DNA of 64,000 nt, from NCBI GenBank assembly GCA_947561395.2, contig OX387182.1:8170595-8234594 (forward strand), in the 5' to 3' direction. Below the pieces are notes generated by a model. It was not told the origin of the DNA, ran no database searches, and saw only the letters and a program-made list of their open reading frames with translations. Each line of letters opens with the position of its first letter. The stretch's first letter is position 1. The position numbers were made by a program, and so were the translations under genes. Below, piece after piece: positions 24,142 through 38,839 of this stretch. This stretch comes from Buxus sempervirens (lineage: Eukaryota; Streptophyta; Magnoliopsida; Buxales; Buxaceae).

Positions 24142-25904
24142 TTATTCATCTTCACTCGACAGTGCAGTCGTCGTTATGGGAAATATGAGATTTTTCTTTG
24201 ATGTAACGTGTGAGGTTGATAATAAAACCAAGCTCTTTGAATAGTCCTGTAAGCCAAGCAATTTCAGGAGTAGTTGTAGCCAATGTTCGGTATTCAGCTT
24301 TCGTAGAGGAGCGAGTACTGGCTCGTTGTTTCTTAGTAGATCCCATGAGATTGGGTTGCATCCGAGGAACATAATGTATGCAGTAGTGGAGGATCGGTCA
24401 TCAATGTTACCCGCCCAATCAGCATCAGAAAAGTGGACCAAATGAGAGGACTTCCGAAGTTGAAGACCATAATGAATGGTTCCTTTTAGATACCGTAGAA
24501 GTCTTTTTGCAGCAATCCAATGTTTGTGGCTAGGTGGATGCATAAATTGAGGTAGCTTGTTCACAGCAAATGCAATATCAGGACGAGAGAAGGAAAAGTA
24601 TTGCAAGGCTCCAATCACACGCCTATATGAAGTGCTGTCAGCTAAAGGAGAGCCATCATTAAGTTGAAGAGGTTCACTTGTAGACAGAGAGGTGTTTAAA
24701 CTGATTTGGCACCATCAAGTTGTGTCTTAATAAGCAACTCTTGAATGTACTTATGCTAGGATAAGAAAAGCCCGTCCTTGGTGGGTAAAACCTCCACGCC
24801 CAACAAATAGCTTAAGGGCCCAAGGTCTTTGAGAAAAAATAGTTGGCCAAGTTGAGCAATGATTTTTCTATCAAAGGCACCGGAGTTGCTTGTTAGAATT
24901 AAATCATCTACATATACAAGAAAGAAAGCATGAACCTGGTGTTGTTTGTAAATAAACAAGGAGGTGCCTGCCTTGGATTGAGTGAAACCCATTGAAAGCA
25001 AAGAATTACTGAAAGCATGATACCAAGCCCGTGGAGCCTGTTTAAGGCCACAGAGAGATTTGCAAAGCTTGCACACATGTGTAGGATGAGCTAGATCAAT
25101 GAAGCCTGCTGGTTGTGTCATGTAGACATCCTCTGTAAGAGTATCATGTAAGAATGCATTATTAAAGTCAAGTTGACGTAAAGACCATCCATTTGTGAGT
25201 GCAAGAGAGAGTGTAGTTCGAATAGTTGCTGGTTTCACAACAGCAACTATACTGTTGATGAATGCCTTTGGCAACTAACCGGGCCTTATAGCGGTCAATG
25301 CTACCATGAGATTTATGCTTGACTCGAAAAACCCATTTGCAGCCCACAGGTTTTCGGTGAAAAGGAGGAGAGGAGAGACCAGGTCCCAAGTTCCATGACG
25401 TAACAAGGCAGTAAACTCGTCACTCATGGCTTGATGCCAAATAGGATCCTTTAAAGCTTGACTTACACAAGTGGGCTCAACAGAAAGAGGTAAAGGATAT
25501 ATTGGGTGACTGAGTAAAGGGGTTTGGGCTTGTGGATATTGTTCATGGCCCGTGTGGTCATTGGATGGGTTCTGGTGGACTAGATTGATGGGGTTGGGGA
25601 AGCTGGATCTGGTAAAGGATTTAGATCTTGGGGACTGGCTATTTCAGTCCGATGTGATGATGTGTTATCCTCCTGATTTGATGACGTGCGATGCTCTTGA
25701 TGTGATGCCATGTTATCCTCTTGAATAAGAGAGCCTGGAGAACTTGCCAACGTGGGTGTTTGGTTTTTGTCAGATGAAGTGGTTGAGGTCATGGCAGAGT
25801 AGATGGGTGTGGTTGAGGCCATTGCAGAGGATCAAGATTTTCAACTTTTTTTTTTTGGTAATATCAAGATTTTCAACTCGTTAGAGAAGATTGCTCTGAT
25901 ACCA
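24142..25904 (-). mobile_element. Decayed Ty1/copia element: reverse transcriptase and RNase H remnants
   Basis: On the minus strand, 5' to 3': a primer-binding-like word tggtatcagagc (25904-25893), a Ser/Thr-rich stretch (25822-25580), the start of the RT region (KPVGCKWVFRVKH, DRYKARLVAKG; 25389-25168), RT proper (25274-24756) with LRQLDFNNAFLH, LCGLKQAPRAWYH and the active-site YVDD, then RNase H (24618-24142) with GALQYFSFSRPDIAFAVN and HFSDADWAG. Several frameshifts and stops separate these pieces, and a small deletion damages the SRSSTKAEYR motif. Gag, protease and integrase were not found. The motif style recalls the Ale/Retrofit lineage, but that placement is tentative. Confidence 0.85.
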
Positions 25905-26162
25905 TGAAAGGGAATTTTCAATTAATATATTTTGTTATACAACTTCTTTACATACCCAGTAAGACAGGATAAAGTAAAGCCTTAATATCTGTACAGTTTT
26001 AACTAATGTTTGATTCAATCAAATTTCCTTGATTTGAGGTGTTAGTTGAATGAGTAAACTTGGATGAGTGATGAGCTGTACATTCATGATAGAAGTCACT
26101 CCGTAGAGGATAGAGTGTCGCCTTCCCAAGGACCCAAGTAGGGACGCAACGGGAGAAAAAGT
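25905..26162 (-). repeat. Probable partial LTR of the decayed copia element
   Basis: Starts tgaaaggg on the plus strand directly beside the primer-binding-like word at 25893-25904, as expected for the inner edge of a minus-strand 5' LTR. The outer edge is not defined; the receptor promoter homology begins at about 26163. No second LTR copy was found. Confidence 0.4.
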
Positions 26163-26327
26163 CATAGAAGAAATGGACTCCACGGGATTAGCTTTGTAAT
26201 CACCATACAGCAGCACTGTGTTTGATTGAATTTTTTCTGCGGAAAAATTTTGTCCAACTTAAATATTGAAATTGGCCACCACATGTTCTCTAAGATTTCT
26301 CTGTGAGTGCTTGCAAGGTTTGCAGTA

Positions 26328-29386
<3,059 letters not shown>

Positions 29387-30260
29387 CATTATCCCTTTTC
29401 CATTACTTTTTTGCTACCCTAAAAAATCCCGTTAACATTCTTGTATGTATCTTTTATTTTCATGTATAAATGTTTCTAATTCAACTTGTAATCTTCACTC
29501 CATTTCAGGCTATGATCTTTTATCTTTGTTTGTAGTTTGTCTTTTTCCATAAAATTAAGCTGCTCCCATTATCAGTAGTTTAAAATCCAAACCTAATTAG
29601 ACCAAATGATCTAGCCTGTTGATGCAACCACAATTGAACCAATGCCTCCTGCATCTCAATTGAGATTCAAATCAATAGACATAAATGGTCTATTAAACCA
29701 TCTTCCTGCCTAACATGTCACATTCTTAGCTTGATGTTTCTTATAGATGGTTCAGCTAGTGTTTCTCTTGCAAGCTAACTCATCACTCATGTAGACTTGA
29801 CCTTGACATTTTCAATTGGATGAATGTAGAAACTGTCAGTTATTTCAAATATTTGACCTAAAGGAACTAGCTTTTCCTTATCAGAGACATTTGGGATTTG
29901 TCTAAAGAGATGAGGTATGTTAGTTTTAGTTGATTACATCTACAAGTTCTGACGAAGAAGGATTAGAAAGCCATTGGAATTATGATTCCAATGCAAAATT
30001 TCAATAAACACTTAATGCCACTTGAGTTCTAAGAATCAAAAACATTGAACACCCCAGACGATTTTCCCTCTTATCATTTTCTTCAATTTAATTATGCCTT
30101 CTGAAGAATAATTTCATTTTTGTAGTGAGACAATCTTTTTGCGCGAACAGATTCCTTGATTGATCAGATTTCTTTTGCATCCCATCATGCATACAACTAT
30201 ACACAACTGGACATCTTACTTCATATTGTTCAAATATAATCAACAAGGTAATCTTTAACT
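29387..30260. other. 3' flank of receptor copy 3, no gene seen
   Basis: Homologous to 11155-11962 over its length, with one extra piece after the stop codon (the atcttcactccatttcagg block) that is shared with copy 5 and absent after copy 1. No ORF or RNA gene recognised. Confidence 0.6.
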
Positions 30261-30396
30261 AAGGCAAGTAGGGTTGCTTAACGGACCGGCTTGGCAAGGC
30301 ACGGGCACGTTTAGTCTATGCCTGGCGGGCCGCGGGCCGGGCACGGCACGACCCATCTGGGAGATGAGACGTGCCGTGCCATGCTTGGCTCGTAAC

Positions 30397-31141
30397 TAAA
30401 GCTGTAATTTTTGCCCGACTTGCCCTAAGCCCGCCCAACCCAACCCGAATAATAGCCGATCTAAGGTTTATTTTGGGTTTGGGTTTGGGTTGGGCTTGAT
30501 TTTAGGCCCAAACTTGAGTTTGGGTTGGGCTTGGATTTGCACCTCATAGCCCGAAAAACTCAAAAAGCCCGAACTATATAAAGCCAAGGTTAAATGACTT
30601 ACCGCAAACCCCATCTTCTTCCTAAGTTCTTTCAAACTCCAAGCCCTTCCTCTCTATTTTTCCAATCAATTCCCCAATAGATAAGGTTTTATAGAATTGA
30701 GCATAAAGCTTCAAATCTAGAACCTTTTTAAAATTTAGGAAAATTGATAATGTTGACCTTTGTATGGATAATGACTTGAGATTTACAAAGGACTACATTT
30801 TCAGTAAGTATTTCTTTCATCATGTTGAATATGTTGTCTTATAATTTGGTAAAACAATCTTAGAAATGTTATAATTTAAAAACTCAATTTTGTGCTTTCC
30901 TATACTAAAAACATTATAGACTTGTTGCTTTTGCTATTATATTTCATTAGATCCTTAATAGATCCCATTAATTTGGGCCAACCGAACCCAGCCCGAACTT
31001 GAGAAATAATTTTAGGATTGGGTTTGGGTTCAAGCAGTTTGGGTTTAGGCGGGCCAAGGTGAGTTTGGGCCAATTGATTTTACATTGGGTTGAGCTCGAA
31101 CTCATCAAAACCCAGCCCAACCCGCCCTACTTACAGTTCTA
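30397..31141. mobile_element. hAT-like element C (745 bp) nested in element B
   Basis: Interrupts B where A is continuous (A reads gcccgtaacccac). Ends taaagctgtaa and ttacagttcta form imperfect terminal inverted repeats. Flanking 8-mers ctcgtaac (30389-30396) and cccgtgac (31142-31149) agree at 6 of 8. Near both ends it is built of gggttgggcttg and gcccaacccg words in opposite orientation, making long imperfect foldback arms. No transposase. Confidence 0.75.
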
Positions 31142-31469
31142 CCCGTGACCCACTACCCCAGGCATGGCCCAGCCCATGGCACGGCTAAGGTTAGGTCGGG
31201 CCATGGCATGCGAGCTAGCAGGCCGCCCACAAACCGCATAATAAATGTATTAAAAAATTCAGAAAATAGAAAAAAATTAAAAAAAAATACAGAAAATTCT
31301 AAAAATATATATTTATTATTTACACACATTTCTTATATATATTGGGATACAATTTCCTCCAAAATTATAAAAAAAGATCAAAAAAATCTCGTTCTTTTTA
31401 ATGCAAGCCCTCGGACTGTCACGGTATGGCGCACTTAAAGCGTGCTATGACGCCCGTGTGCTTCGCAGG

Positions 31470-33769
31470 TGTAGACACCCCAAAATTGCACGATTTTTTA
31501 TAAACCTTGAAGGAGAGAAATATTTTATTGGAATTTTTAATTCTTAGCATTGGGTTTGAGATCCTTAACCCATTTGAATCCAAAACCACAAAGGAAAATG
31601 CCCGAATTCAATCTTTTGTGCAAAGTCAAACTTTTTCCAATTGAATTTTGTTGACTTTTGACCCCAGAAAATGAAATATTTTTTAAAGCAAAATTTCAAG
31701 ATAATTTTTCCCGGTAATCAGGTTTTTAGCAATGTTATTGCATAAATGAATTTTTTGAGATTTTAAATCTTGACGAATACCTTGGTATTAACATGTTAAA
31801 TCTTTTTACCAAACCTGAAAAACCGGAATTTAGCTTGGAACTGGAAAGTTGACTTTTTATTCACTTGGAATTTGGGTCTAGAACTATTTTTAATGGATTC
31901 AAATTGGGGGGGGGGGGGGGGTGTTTGCTTATTTACATATAATATCTTAAGTAAATGGAGATTAAAAAATACGAGGACATTTACTTAAATGATATTACAT
32001 GTAAATAAGTATTTCCTGTGCAGAAACAGGTCAAAAAAGTGTAAAATTTGGTCAGACATGCAATGCCCTCATTTTATCTGTAGTCTGGTCGTGCCCGAAA
32101 TTGATATACGGTCATGCCATGATCGTATTAACAATACGGGCAAGGCACGACCGCATTATATACACGGGAACGGGTTTTTTTGAGTGAATTCGTCATTTTT
32201 CGATTTCTGAACCTTATCTACACTCAAATCTCTCTCTGGGAGATTCGAATCCTCTTGTTTATCCTCTGTGGTTTAATGAATCTGTGGTTTAATGGATTTA
32301 CATTAAATCCTTTTTTAACTCAATTGGAAGATTTTGGCTTATCCCTTGGGACCAACCATGCCCCTGGGTTTGCCTATAAATATAGGGCCTCTCCTCAAGT
32401 AAATGGCCAAGAATCTGAAGCCTGAAGAGCTCCAAGTGAATAAGGGAATCCTTGCTTTTCTGCTTTCTTAATCCAGGTAAGTCCCTTTTCTCTTTTTCTG
32501 TTTTTAATTCTAGAAATAGTCTGACATTCTCCATTGCTATAGAATAAAGCCTAGTTTATATTTATATCACCAAACCTATCTCCATGTACCTCAAGACTCC
32601 TCTCTAGCTGTAAAACGTGAAGAGAGAGCTAGGGAAAAGGGGAACAGGTGGATTCTTAGAATAGAATCCTATAATATGTTCTTCTCTTTTTTGTAGAATA
32701 AGGCCTCTTGTTTATGTTTGTATTCCCAAACCTATCTCTAAGTACCTCAATATTCCTCTCTAGCCGTAAAACGTGAAGAGAGAGCTAGGGGAAAAGAGAA
32801 TAGGTGGATCCGTAGGGTAGACCGCCATGTGCTATAATCTGTGATATGTGATTTCTTTTACTATTCTGTTCACGTTTTAAAGGTTTTATTCTGAATCTGG
32901 AGGAATCCTATGGATCCATGCTGTTTATAGCATGAGATCCCCACTTCCTCCCATAGTTTGGATTTTTCACACGATTGCACCTACATCACTGTTTTTTTTT
33001 ATTTTGGTGATATTTTGCTAGGATTATGGATCTACCATGATCTATATGGTAGATCTGATACCAAAAGCCTGAAAGTAACCTATAGGGTTTCATGATATGA
33101 TTTTCTCAGTTGTTTTAATCTTGGAGAGAGGATCCTACGATCTAAACTCTCCCTTTTGATGTTTTTTTCTTCAACATGGGTTGATTGGGGTTCTATCTCT
33201 CCACTAATGAGAGATTTAGATCAGATCTTTACCCTAAAGAACTTTACTCTTTAATGTTTTAATCAAGAGATTTCAATCTGGTTTTTCAACCTTTTAATGG
33301 TTTAGCTTAAAGCTAGTTTTTCAGGTTATACTTTGGATTAGTTTTCTTTGATTTTATCTCAATTTTATTTCAGTCATGAAACCCTTAGAATGACGATCAT
33401 ATTGAAAGTTCTGAATTAATCGGGATATTCATATGAAAAACCATACACTTTTGTTACTTTTATGATTTTTTTTATTAAGCAAGCCTTTTTTGTTTTTAAC
33501 ATGAACAATACCTGGCAACCACCTTGTGTAGATGAATATGGGTGCCTAACACCTTCCCCTGTTCATAACCTAATCCCCTTACCTATCTCTGGTTGTTTTT
33601 GTTTTGTATTTTAAATTAGCGTTATTTTACTCTAAATTTCTGTCTCCTTTATTTTGATTTGATATTTTTGGTGTCCATTCACACCTAAACAGAATGGTGG
33701 CAACTCCTTGTTTTAATGAATCCCGTGTGATGATTAGGAAGTCATTAAATTGATTTTCCATGTCTCACA
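31470..33769 (+). mobile_element. Solo LTR (2300 bp) of the Tat/Ogre-like gypsy family, nested in hAT element B
   Basis: Starts TGTAGACACCCC and ends TGTCTCACA. Flanking 5-mers gcagg (31465-31469) and gcggg (33770-33774) differ at one base. Closest to the LTR at 6828: both have a G run (31906-31921 here, 16 G) followed by the same hairpin (31927-32009). The TATA box is at 32375. The family word taaaacgtgaagagagag occurs twice (near 32615 and 32765) in a local duplication of about 155 bp. No coding sequence. Confidence 0.92.
32087..32152. repeat. Nested dyads in solo LTR 2
   Basis: Outer arms ggtcgtgcc (32087-32095) and ggcacgacc (32144-32152) are perfectly complementary. Between them are acggtcatg/catgatcgt (32108-32126, one base centre, imperfect) and cgtatt/aatacg (32124-32138, perfect). 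They lie in the same interval as the dyad arrays of the two sister LTRs, with a different sequence and layout. Confidence 0.8.
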
Positions 33770-33915
33770 GCGGGTCACGGCCTGCCAAGTCATTTTGTCC
33801 GGCGGGTCGTGCCTTGATGGCCTAGTGCCTAGTACCCTAAGCACGACACGGCCTGCTAATAGGTGCTGGGCCATGCCTGTGCCGATCCAACCCGATAAGC
33901 AACCCTAAAGGCAAG

Positions 33916-34864
33916 TGACCGACCAGCCGACAAAACATGATTGAAAATAACTAATAATGATGCTGCCTTTGCTTGTTATCATGCCTAATAATCCTATTCT
34001 TCTATATAAACTCACTCTTTGCAAGAGAGGATTAATATTCTGCTTGTTTATTAGAAATTGATTGTCATCATGTTCTTGTTTACGTCCTCTTTGTCTTAAA
34101 AATATATAAAAAAAAAAAATTCATACATTAATGTATGATGGAGACACACCTTAAGGGCTTAAGTAGTTTAACACCATTATCGTGTAACATGTTCTTGTTG
34201 TGAAATGAGATCATAAGACTAATCCCAACGTAACCACCATGAGCAAAAATTAAGGCGGAAAGTTAAAATAAATTAAAGAATTGATAAAATAAAATAAAAA
34301 TGAAGGAAATGTTAGTACTCAACCACGATGTGGGAACTGTTAGCAGTTGACAAGTGCATGCATCTGAGCCGTAAAATGTATCGTATTAACCAAATTAAGG
34401 AAGCGTGAGCTTAATAAGTGTTAATATATTTCTGCAAAGTCGTAATCATCTCAATCAAGTTCATGAATGAGGCCTAATGATTTAGGTAGGTTGGAAAAAT
34501 ATCTTTTTGAGATGTTTATATTTTGGTGACTTCGTTTGAATTTCCGATGCGGTGGGACCGTGGAAGCGGAAAAGCCCACAGAGGATAAGATCGAGAAACG
34601 TTGAGGATTTACAATTTAATTTAGATAAAGAAAAAAAAAGTGAAGCAGGGAAGGTAGAAAGAAAGTATGGTTTTGACAAAAAAAAAAATCGTAGCTGAAA
34701 TGGACTCGAGCAGCTTTTGTAATCACCACACAATCAGCGCTGTGTTCTACTAACTTTTTTTGGCTGAAATTTTTGGATACAAATCAGATTTCCAAATTAA
34801 ATATTGAATTTGGCCACCAGATCTTCTCTGAAGTATCTTAGTGAGTGCTCGAAGGTTTGCAGCA
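33916..34864. other. Intergenic DNA and promoter region of receptor copy 4
   Basis: Homologous to 12494-13454. No gene seen. The last 175 bases carry the promoter block shared by the receptor copies. Confidence 0.6.
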
Positions 34865-35023
34865 ATGGCTACATGAAGAAGTCCTTGTTTTTCCTTTCTA
34901 TTGTACTTATGTGCATGGCAAGAACCTGTCTCTGCGTTGGAGACACCATTGCTTCCGGTGAGTTTCTCTCTCCAAACCAGACCCTGACATCGAAAGGTAA
35001 CATTTTTTAATTGGGTTTCTTCA

Positions 35024-35117
35024 CATTGTATGGCTCCATCAACATCTACCGAGGCATATGGTACAAAAACCATTGTATGGCTCCATCAACATCTACCTAG
35101 GCATATGGTACAAAAAC
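35024..35117 (+). repeat. 47-bp tandem duplication inside receptor copy 4
   Basis: Two adjacent copies (35024-35070, 35071-35117) of the segment cattgtatggctccatc to ggtacaaaaac, differing at one base (ccgagg versus cctagg). The other receptor copies have one. Because 47 is not a multiple of three it shifts the frame. Confidence 0.92.
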
Positions 35118-35440
35118 GTCTGGGAAAAAGTTGTCATTTGGGTAGCCAACAGAGAAAAACCTCTCAGGACTACAAAAATAAAGTGAAATAGCAACGCCTC
35201 TTATAACATCACTTAATAGAAAAGTGCTGTTAGAAATGCCTTAATACGGCATTTCAATAAATTATCTTATAACCGCATTTTTCTATAAAATGCGGTAATA
35301 AATAATCTTATAGAGGAATTTTTCACTAAAATGCCATAATAAGTATTTTAATAATAATTTTTTATAACAGCATTTGTCTATAAATGCCGTAATAAGTTAC
35401 TTTATACCGGCATTTTTCTATAAAATGCTGTAATAGCTCG

Positions 35441-36278
35441 TGTTAGATCTGTTAGTGATATACGAAAATGAACACAAGGAGATTTTTAACGAGGTTCGGT
35501 ATTAACCTAATCCTCGGGACCACGTCCAGATGATGAACAATCCACTAAAGATCAAAACGATTACAAACACCAATAAGGTCTTACACAATTAAAAGACTCC
35601 CTCTTGAATTCGTCGCCAAGGTGTAAAATCTTCTTTAGAGTCTTGTTCAGCGAGCTCCCCTCGACTTTAAAAAATAGATTGAACTCCCTTCAATCTACAG
35701 AGTGCAGCAAGGCTCCCCCTCGACTTATGCATGCATGCTTGAACTCCCTTCAATATGCATTTTGTCTTCTCCCTAGGACTTCAAATTCTTCTCCCGAAGA
35801 ATGATGACATAAAATAATCCTTATCAATCTGTTCTTGAACGTCCAAGAGAGTTGACCCATTATCAACCTCTCATTCATATATATATCCTGAGAAAACTCA
35901 ACAGATTTGTTAAATGTTGTAACACTTGTTACAACGGATAAGGAACAGATAAGACAACAGATAAGATATTTTCCAGATTCGAACTTTCTTATCTCTAAAA
36001 GATAATCTCTTAATTTGATAATATTTAACAGATCAAAGAGATGCCAATCCTATCTGAGAAAGCAGAATTAATTTGAATCTCTGTTAGCTTAGAGATAAGA
36101 ATTAACTCATACTTTAAAGATATAAGACTAACCATGTTAACCCCTATCTCTAAAGAGATAAGACAAAATTAGTTTAACAACTATCTTATCAAACAACCTA
36201 CGAATTTCAAAAAGATTCTCAGTAAATATCTGGACAACAAAATAATGCCACATCATCAAAAGCCAATCAACCTTAACA
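35441..36278 (-). repeat. Sirevirus 3' LTR (838 bp)
   Basis: Direct copy of 43799-44635. On the minus strand this is the downstream LTR; it abuts the polypurine tract at 36279-36290. Confidence 0.95.
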
Positions 36279-36290
36279 ATCTCCCCCTTT
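36279..36290 (-). other. Sirevirus polypurine tract
   Basis: On the minus strand the bases before the LTR read aaagggggagat, directly followed by TGTTAAGG. This is the expected position for plus-strand priming of reverse transcription. Confidence 0.85.
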
Positions 36291-36510
36291 GGCATTTGTG
36301 AACAAAATAACACTAGAATTAAACCAAGAAGAAGTAAAAACAAACAGATATTTACAAGCAGAATTCCAACTGTCCAAACACAGAAATTACCAAAACAATT
36401 GCAAGTTCAAAAATTCTAAAGACAGTTCCCTATAGCAACTTAACTTCTTTTTGAGATTCAAAAATTTCTCCCCCTAGTTTGGCACACCAATGCCAAGAAA
36501 AACATACACA

Positions 36511-38001
36511 TCAGAAAGAGACACCAAGCTGATTCAAAAATTCAACTAGTTGATCCTCCTTGGCCAACAATTCAACCTGCCTTTGAGAGAGCTGAATTTT
36601 CTCATTCCGAACACACTCCAACTCATTCTTAAGATACTGGATAAGCTGAGAAGATGCACCACTTGAAGAAAAAGAAACACCCGAATGATCAACAGCAGGA
36701 GGAGCTTCACCCTCAGGAACTGGAGCTGGAGAGAAGGGTTCATTAGGACCATCATCAGGAGCCTCATGTGCAGGAGCCTCAGCCTGGTCTTCAGGAAGAT
36801 CACTTACATGAGAGCCACGAAATAGCTTCTTAGAGATTTTGAGAGGAGGCTTTGGACGAGCCGAATAATCAGAACCTTCAACTATGACATGTTGGGACTT
36901 GAGGATTTCACAAATGAGGGAAGGAAATGGAAGAACCCCATATGAGGACGAGATATTTGCTTGACTACCAATGAGTTCAAAAATATGTTTCCCAATGTTA
37001 AAATCCATACCCGTACCAACCATGAACAAAAAGGATCCTAAATCAGAAGATATGGTAGTGGAATGACGACTAGGCATCCAATTTACTAATGCAATCTTAT
37101 GAAGAATTGCATATCTAAGACTCAATTCAGAGGATTTGAAGGGCCTGTTCTTAGGCCACTGATGTAAAGCAGAGCCAGAAAGTTCTCTAACCACCAAATT
37201 CATATCAAGATGTCTATCAATCTCACGAGAAGAGTGAGAATAAGAGGGGACAAACTCATAAAAATCATTGATGCGAGAAGGAGAGAAATCAAACTCAGAA
37301 CCACGAACATAAGCTTTGCCGAAATTGGAAGAAATAGGATCAGTAAAACCCACTGACAGATTCGAATAAAATTCGACAACCAAATTGGGAATAAATGATG
37401 CAGCTTTAGACACAGTACCAAAAAGACCACGATTTTGCAAAAACTCCACAATGCCCGCACGCTGATGGCTAGGTATGTCAATCACTCACTCAGGATGTAA
37501 TTCCCGAATGTTATAGTGTAACCACATTTGTCCATGAGTAACTGAAAGAAATCGAGCAAAACCTGAAGTAGAAGCCTCTGCAGGAACAGAATCTGGATGC
37601 GGTGGACGATGAGATCTTGCTGGAGAAGCATCTTGCCAAGGTGAATCCGGCCTAGAATTAGCAACATGTGCCTTCACGGATGGTTGAGCACGAACCTTCG
37701 AACCCTTCTTACCAGAGAATTTTCGCTTCAACGAGTGAATCAAAAAATCAGACGAAGATGAAGACGACGTCTGTTTTCGCCTTGGTGGTGGTGGCACATT
37801 GAGACGAGAAGAGGAACCGCCTGTGCGAAGATACTTCGAAGGATACCACGACGGTAGAAAGGGCGGTGCCACACCAGGCGACGCTGATTTCTGTTGATAA
37901 GACGAGGAAGAAGAGGATGCAACCGCAACAGGGGAAGATGCCAACTGAGGCGAAGAACGACGACCAGCAATAGAGCCTGATGCGCGTCGAGTGGTCACCA
38001 T
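36511..38001 (-). pseudogene. Sirevirus envelope-like ORF with one internal stop
   Basis: Starts MVTTRRASGSIAG at 38001. It reads 171 codons to a TGA at 37486-37488 and then continues in the same frame to 36511, in total about 496 codons. The first part is Ser/Pro/Arg-rich; the second (EFLQNRGLFGTVSKAASF, YAILHKIALVNWMPSRH) resembles the putative plant transposon protein domain found in the extra ORF of SIRE/Maximus copia elements, and the end is a predicted coiled coil (ELECVRNEKIQLSQRQVELL). The position after RT-RNase H and before the polypurine tract agrees. Whether such proteins act as envelopes is unproven in the family. The stop could be a mutation or a read-through site. Confidence 0.75.
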
Positions 38002-38839
38002 TCTGCATAGGCACGAAAATCTCGCAAGAAACAGGGGTTAGGGTTTTGACAAGAACGAAGAAAAGAAGGAAAAAAATGGAATAAAAAAATGCCCCGCTCA
38101 TTTAAGCCCAAAAAAGATCAACACTCAAGAACTTTAGATATTGCATAGACCAAACTCATTTCAAAAGACAGTTATGAAAAATAACTGACAATAACAGAAC
38201 ACATGTTGCAACACACTGAGAATAGGATCATAATGTTTGAACAGTCAATACTTCAACCTCCCAAAAATCATTATTTAAAACGAAAACTGAAGTATACTGA
38301 AATTTGAGATATACTGATCAGACATATAAACCAATAGTGTGTGTGTGAGCAGCAGCAATCTGTCTGTATCTGTTCTCCCAGTAATTTCCAATATGTTGAA
38401 AACAAGACATCATGAGACAAACCATGAGAATTCAATAGTGGTCCCAATTTTGTATCTCCCTTTTTTTTTTTTTCGGTAGCTTTCACTCTGACATGAAGGC
38501 AGCTTTTTTCTCATGGTAGATCGTCCTCTACATATTTGTGATACATAGGCCCAGATTACTCAAGGATAGCTTCACACAAAATGTAGGCAGCTTTTTCCGA
38601 ATTCACAATTTTTGTACCACAAAATCAGACTCAGATATTGTTCAAGATGTACTGATCACAAGATGTACTGTACTAAGAAATTCAGAACAGAAAAATATAT
38701 GCTGATGTGCACTAATTGATTAGCTTGATAATCAAGATCAGTATATATCAAAATTCAAAAAATCAGATTTAGAGAATTAAAAAATAATTCTTGGAAATAT
38801 GAAACATTTTCAGTCTGAATTTGATACTATTCTGAGTAT
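38002..38839. other. Spacer between Sirevirus RT and envelope-like ORFs
   Basis: AT-rich, with no ORF of interest on either strand. It includes a T run at 38461-38473. No splice acceptor feeding the envelope-like ORF was recognised with confidence. Confidence 0.5.

Larger units (their letters stand above)
30269..33907. mobile_element. Non-autonomous hAT element B, carrying two nested insertions
   Basis: Starts TAGGGTTGCTTAACGG and ends CCGATAAGCAACCCTA. The 8-bp duplication aaggcaag is perfect (30261-30268 and 33908-33915). Both flanks match those of element A at 11971, so A and B derive from one insertion that was duplicated. Removing element C (30397-31141) and the solo LTR (31470-33769) leaves an element close to the size of A. 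Confidence 0.9.

Noticed and set aside
26307-26327. Upstream start for receptor copy 3
   Set aside because: Begins with GTG; the ATG at 26328 is the homologous start.
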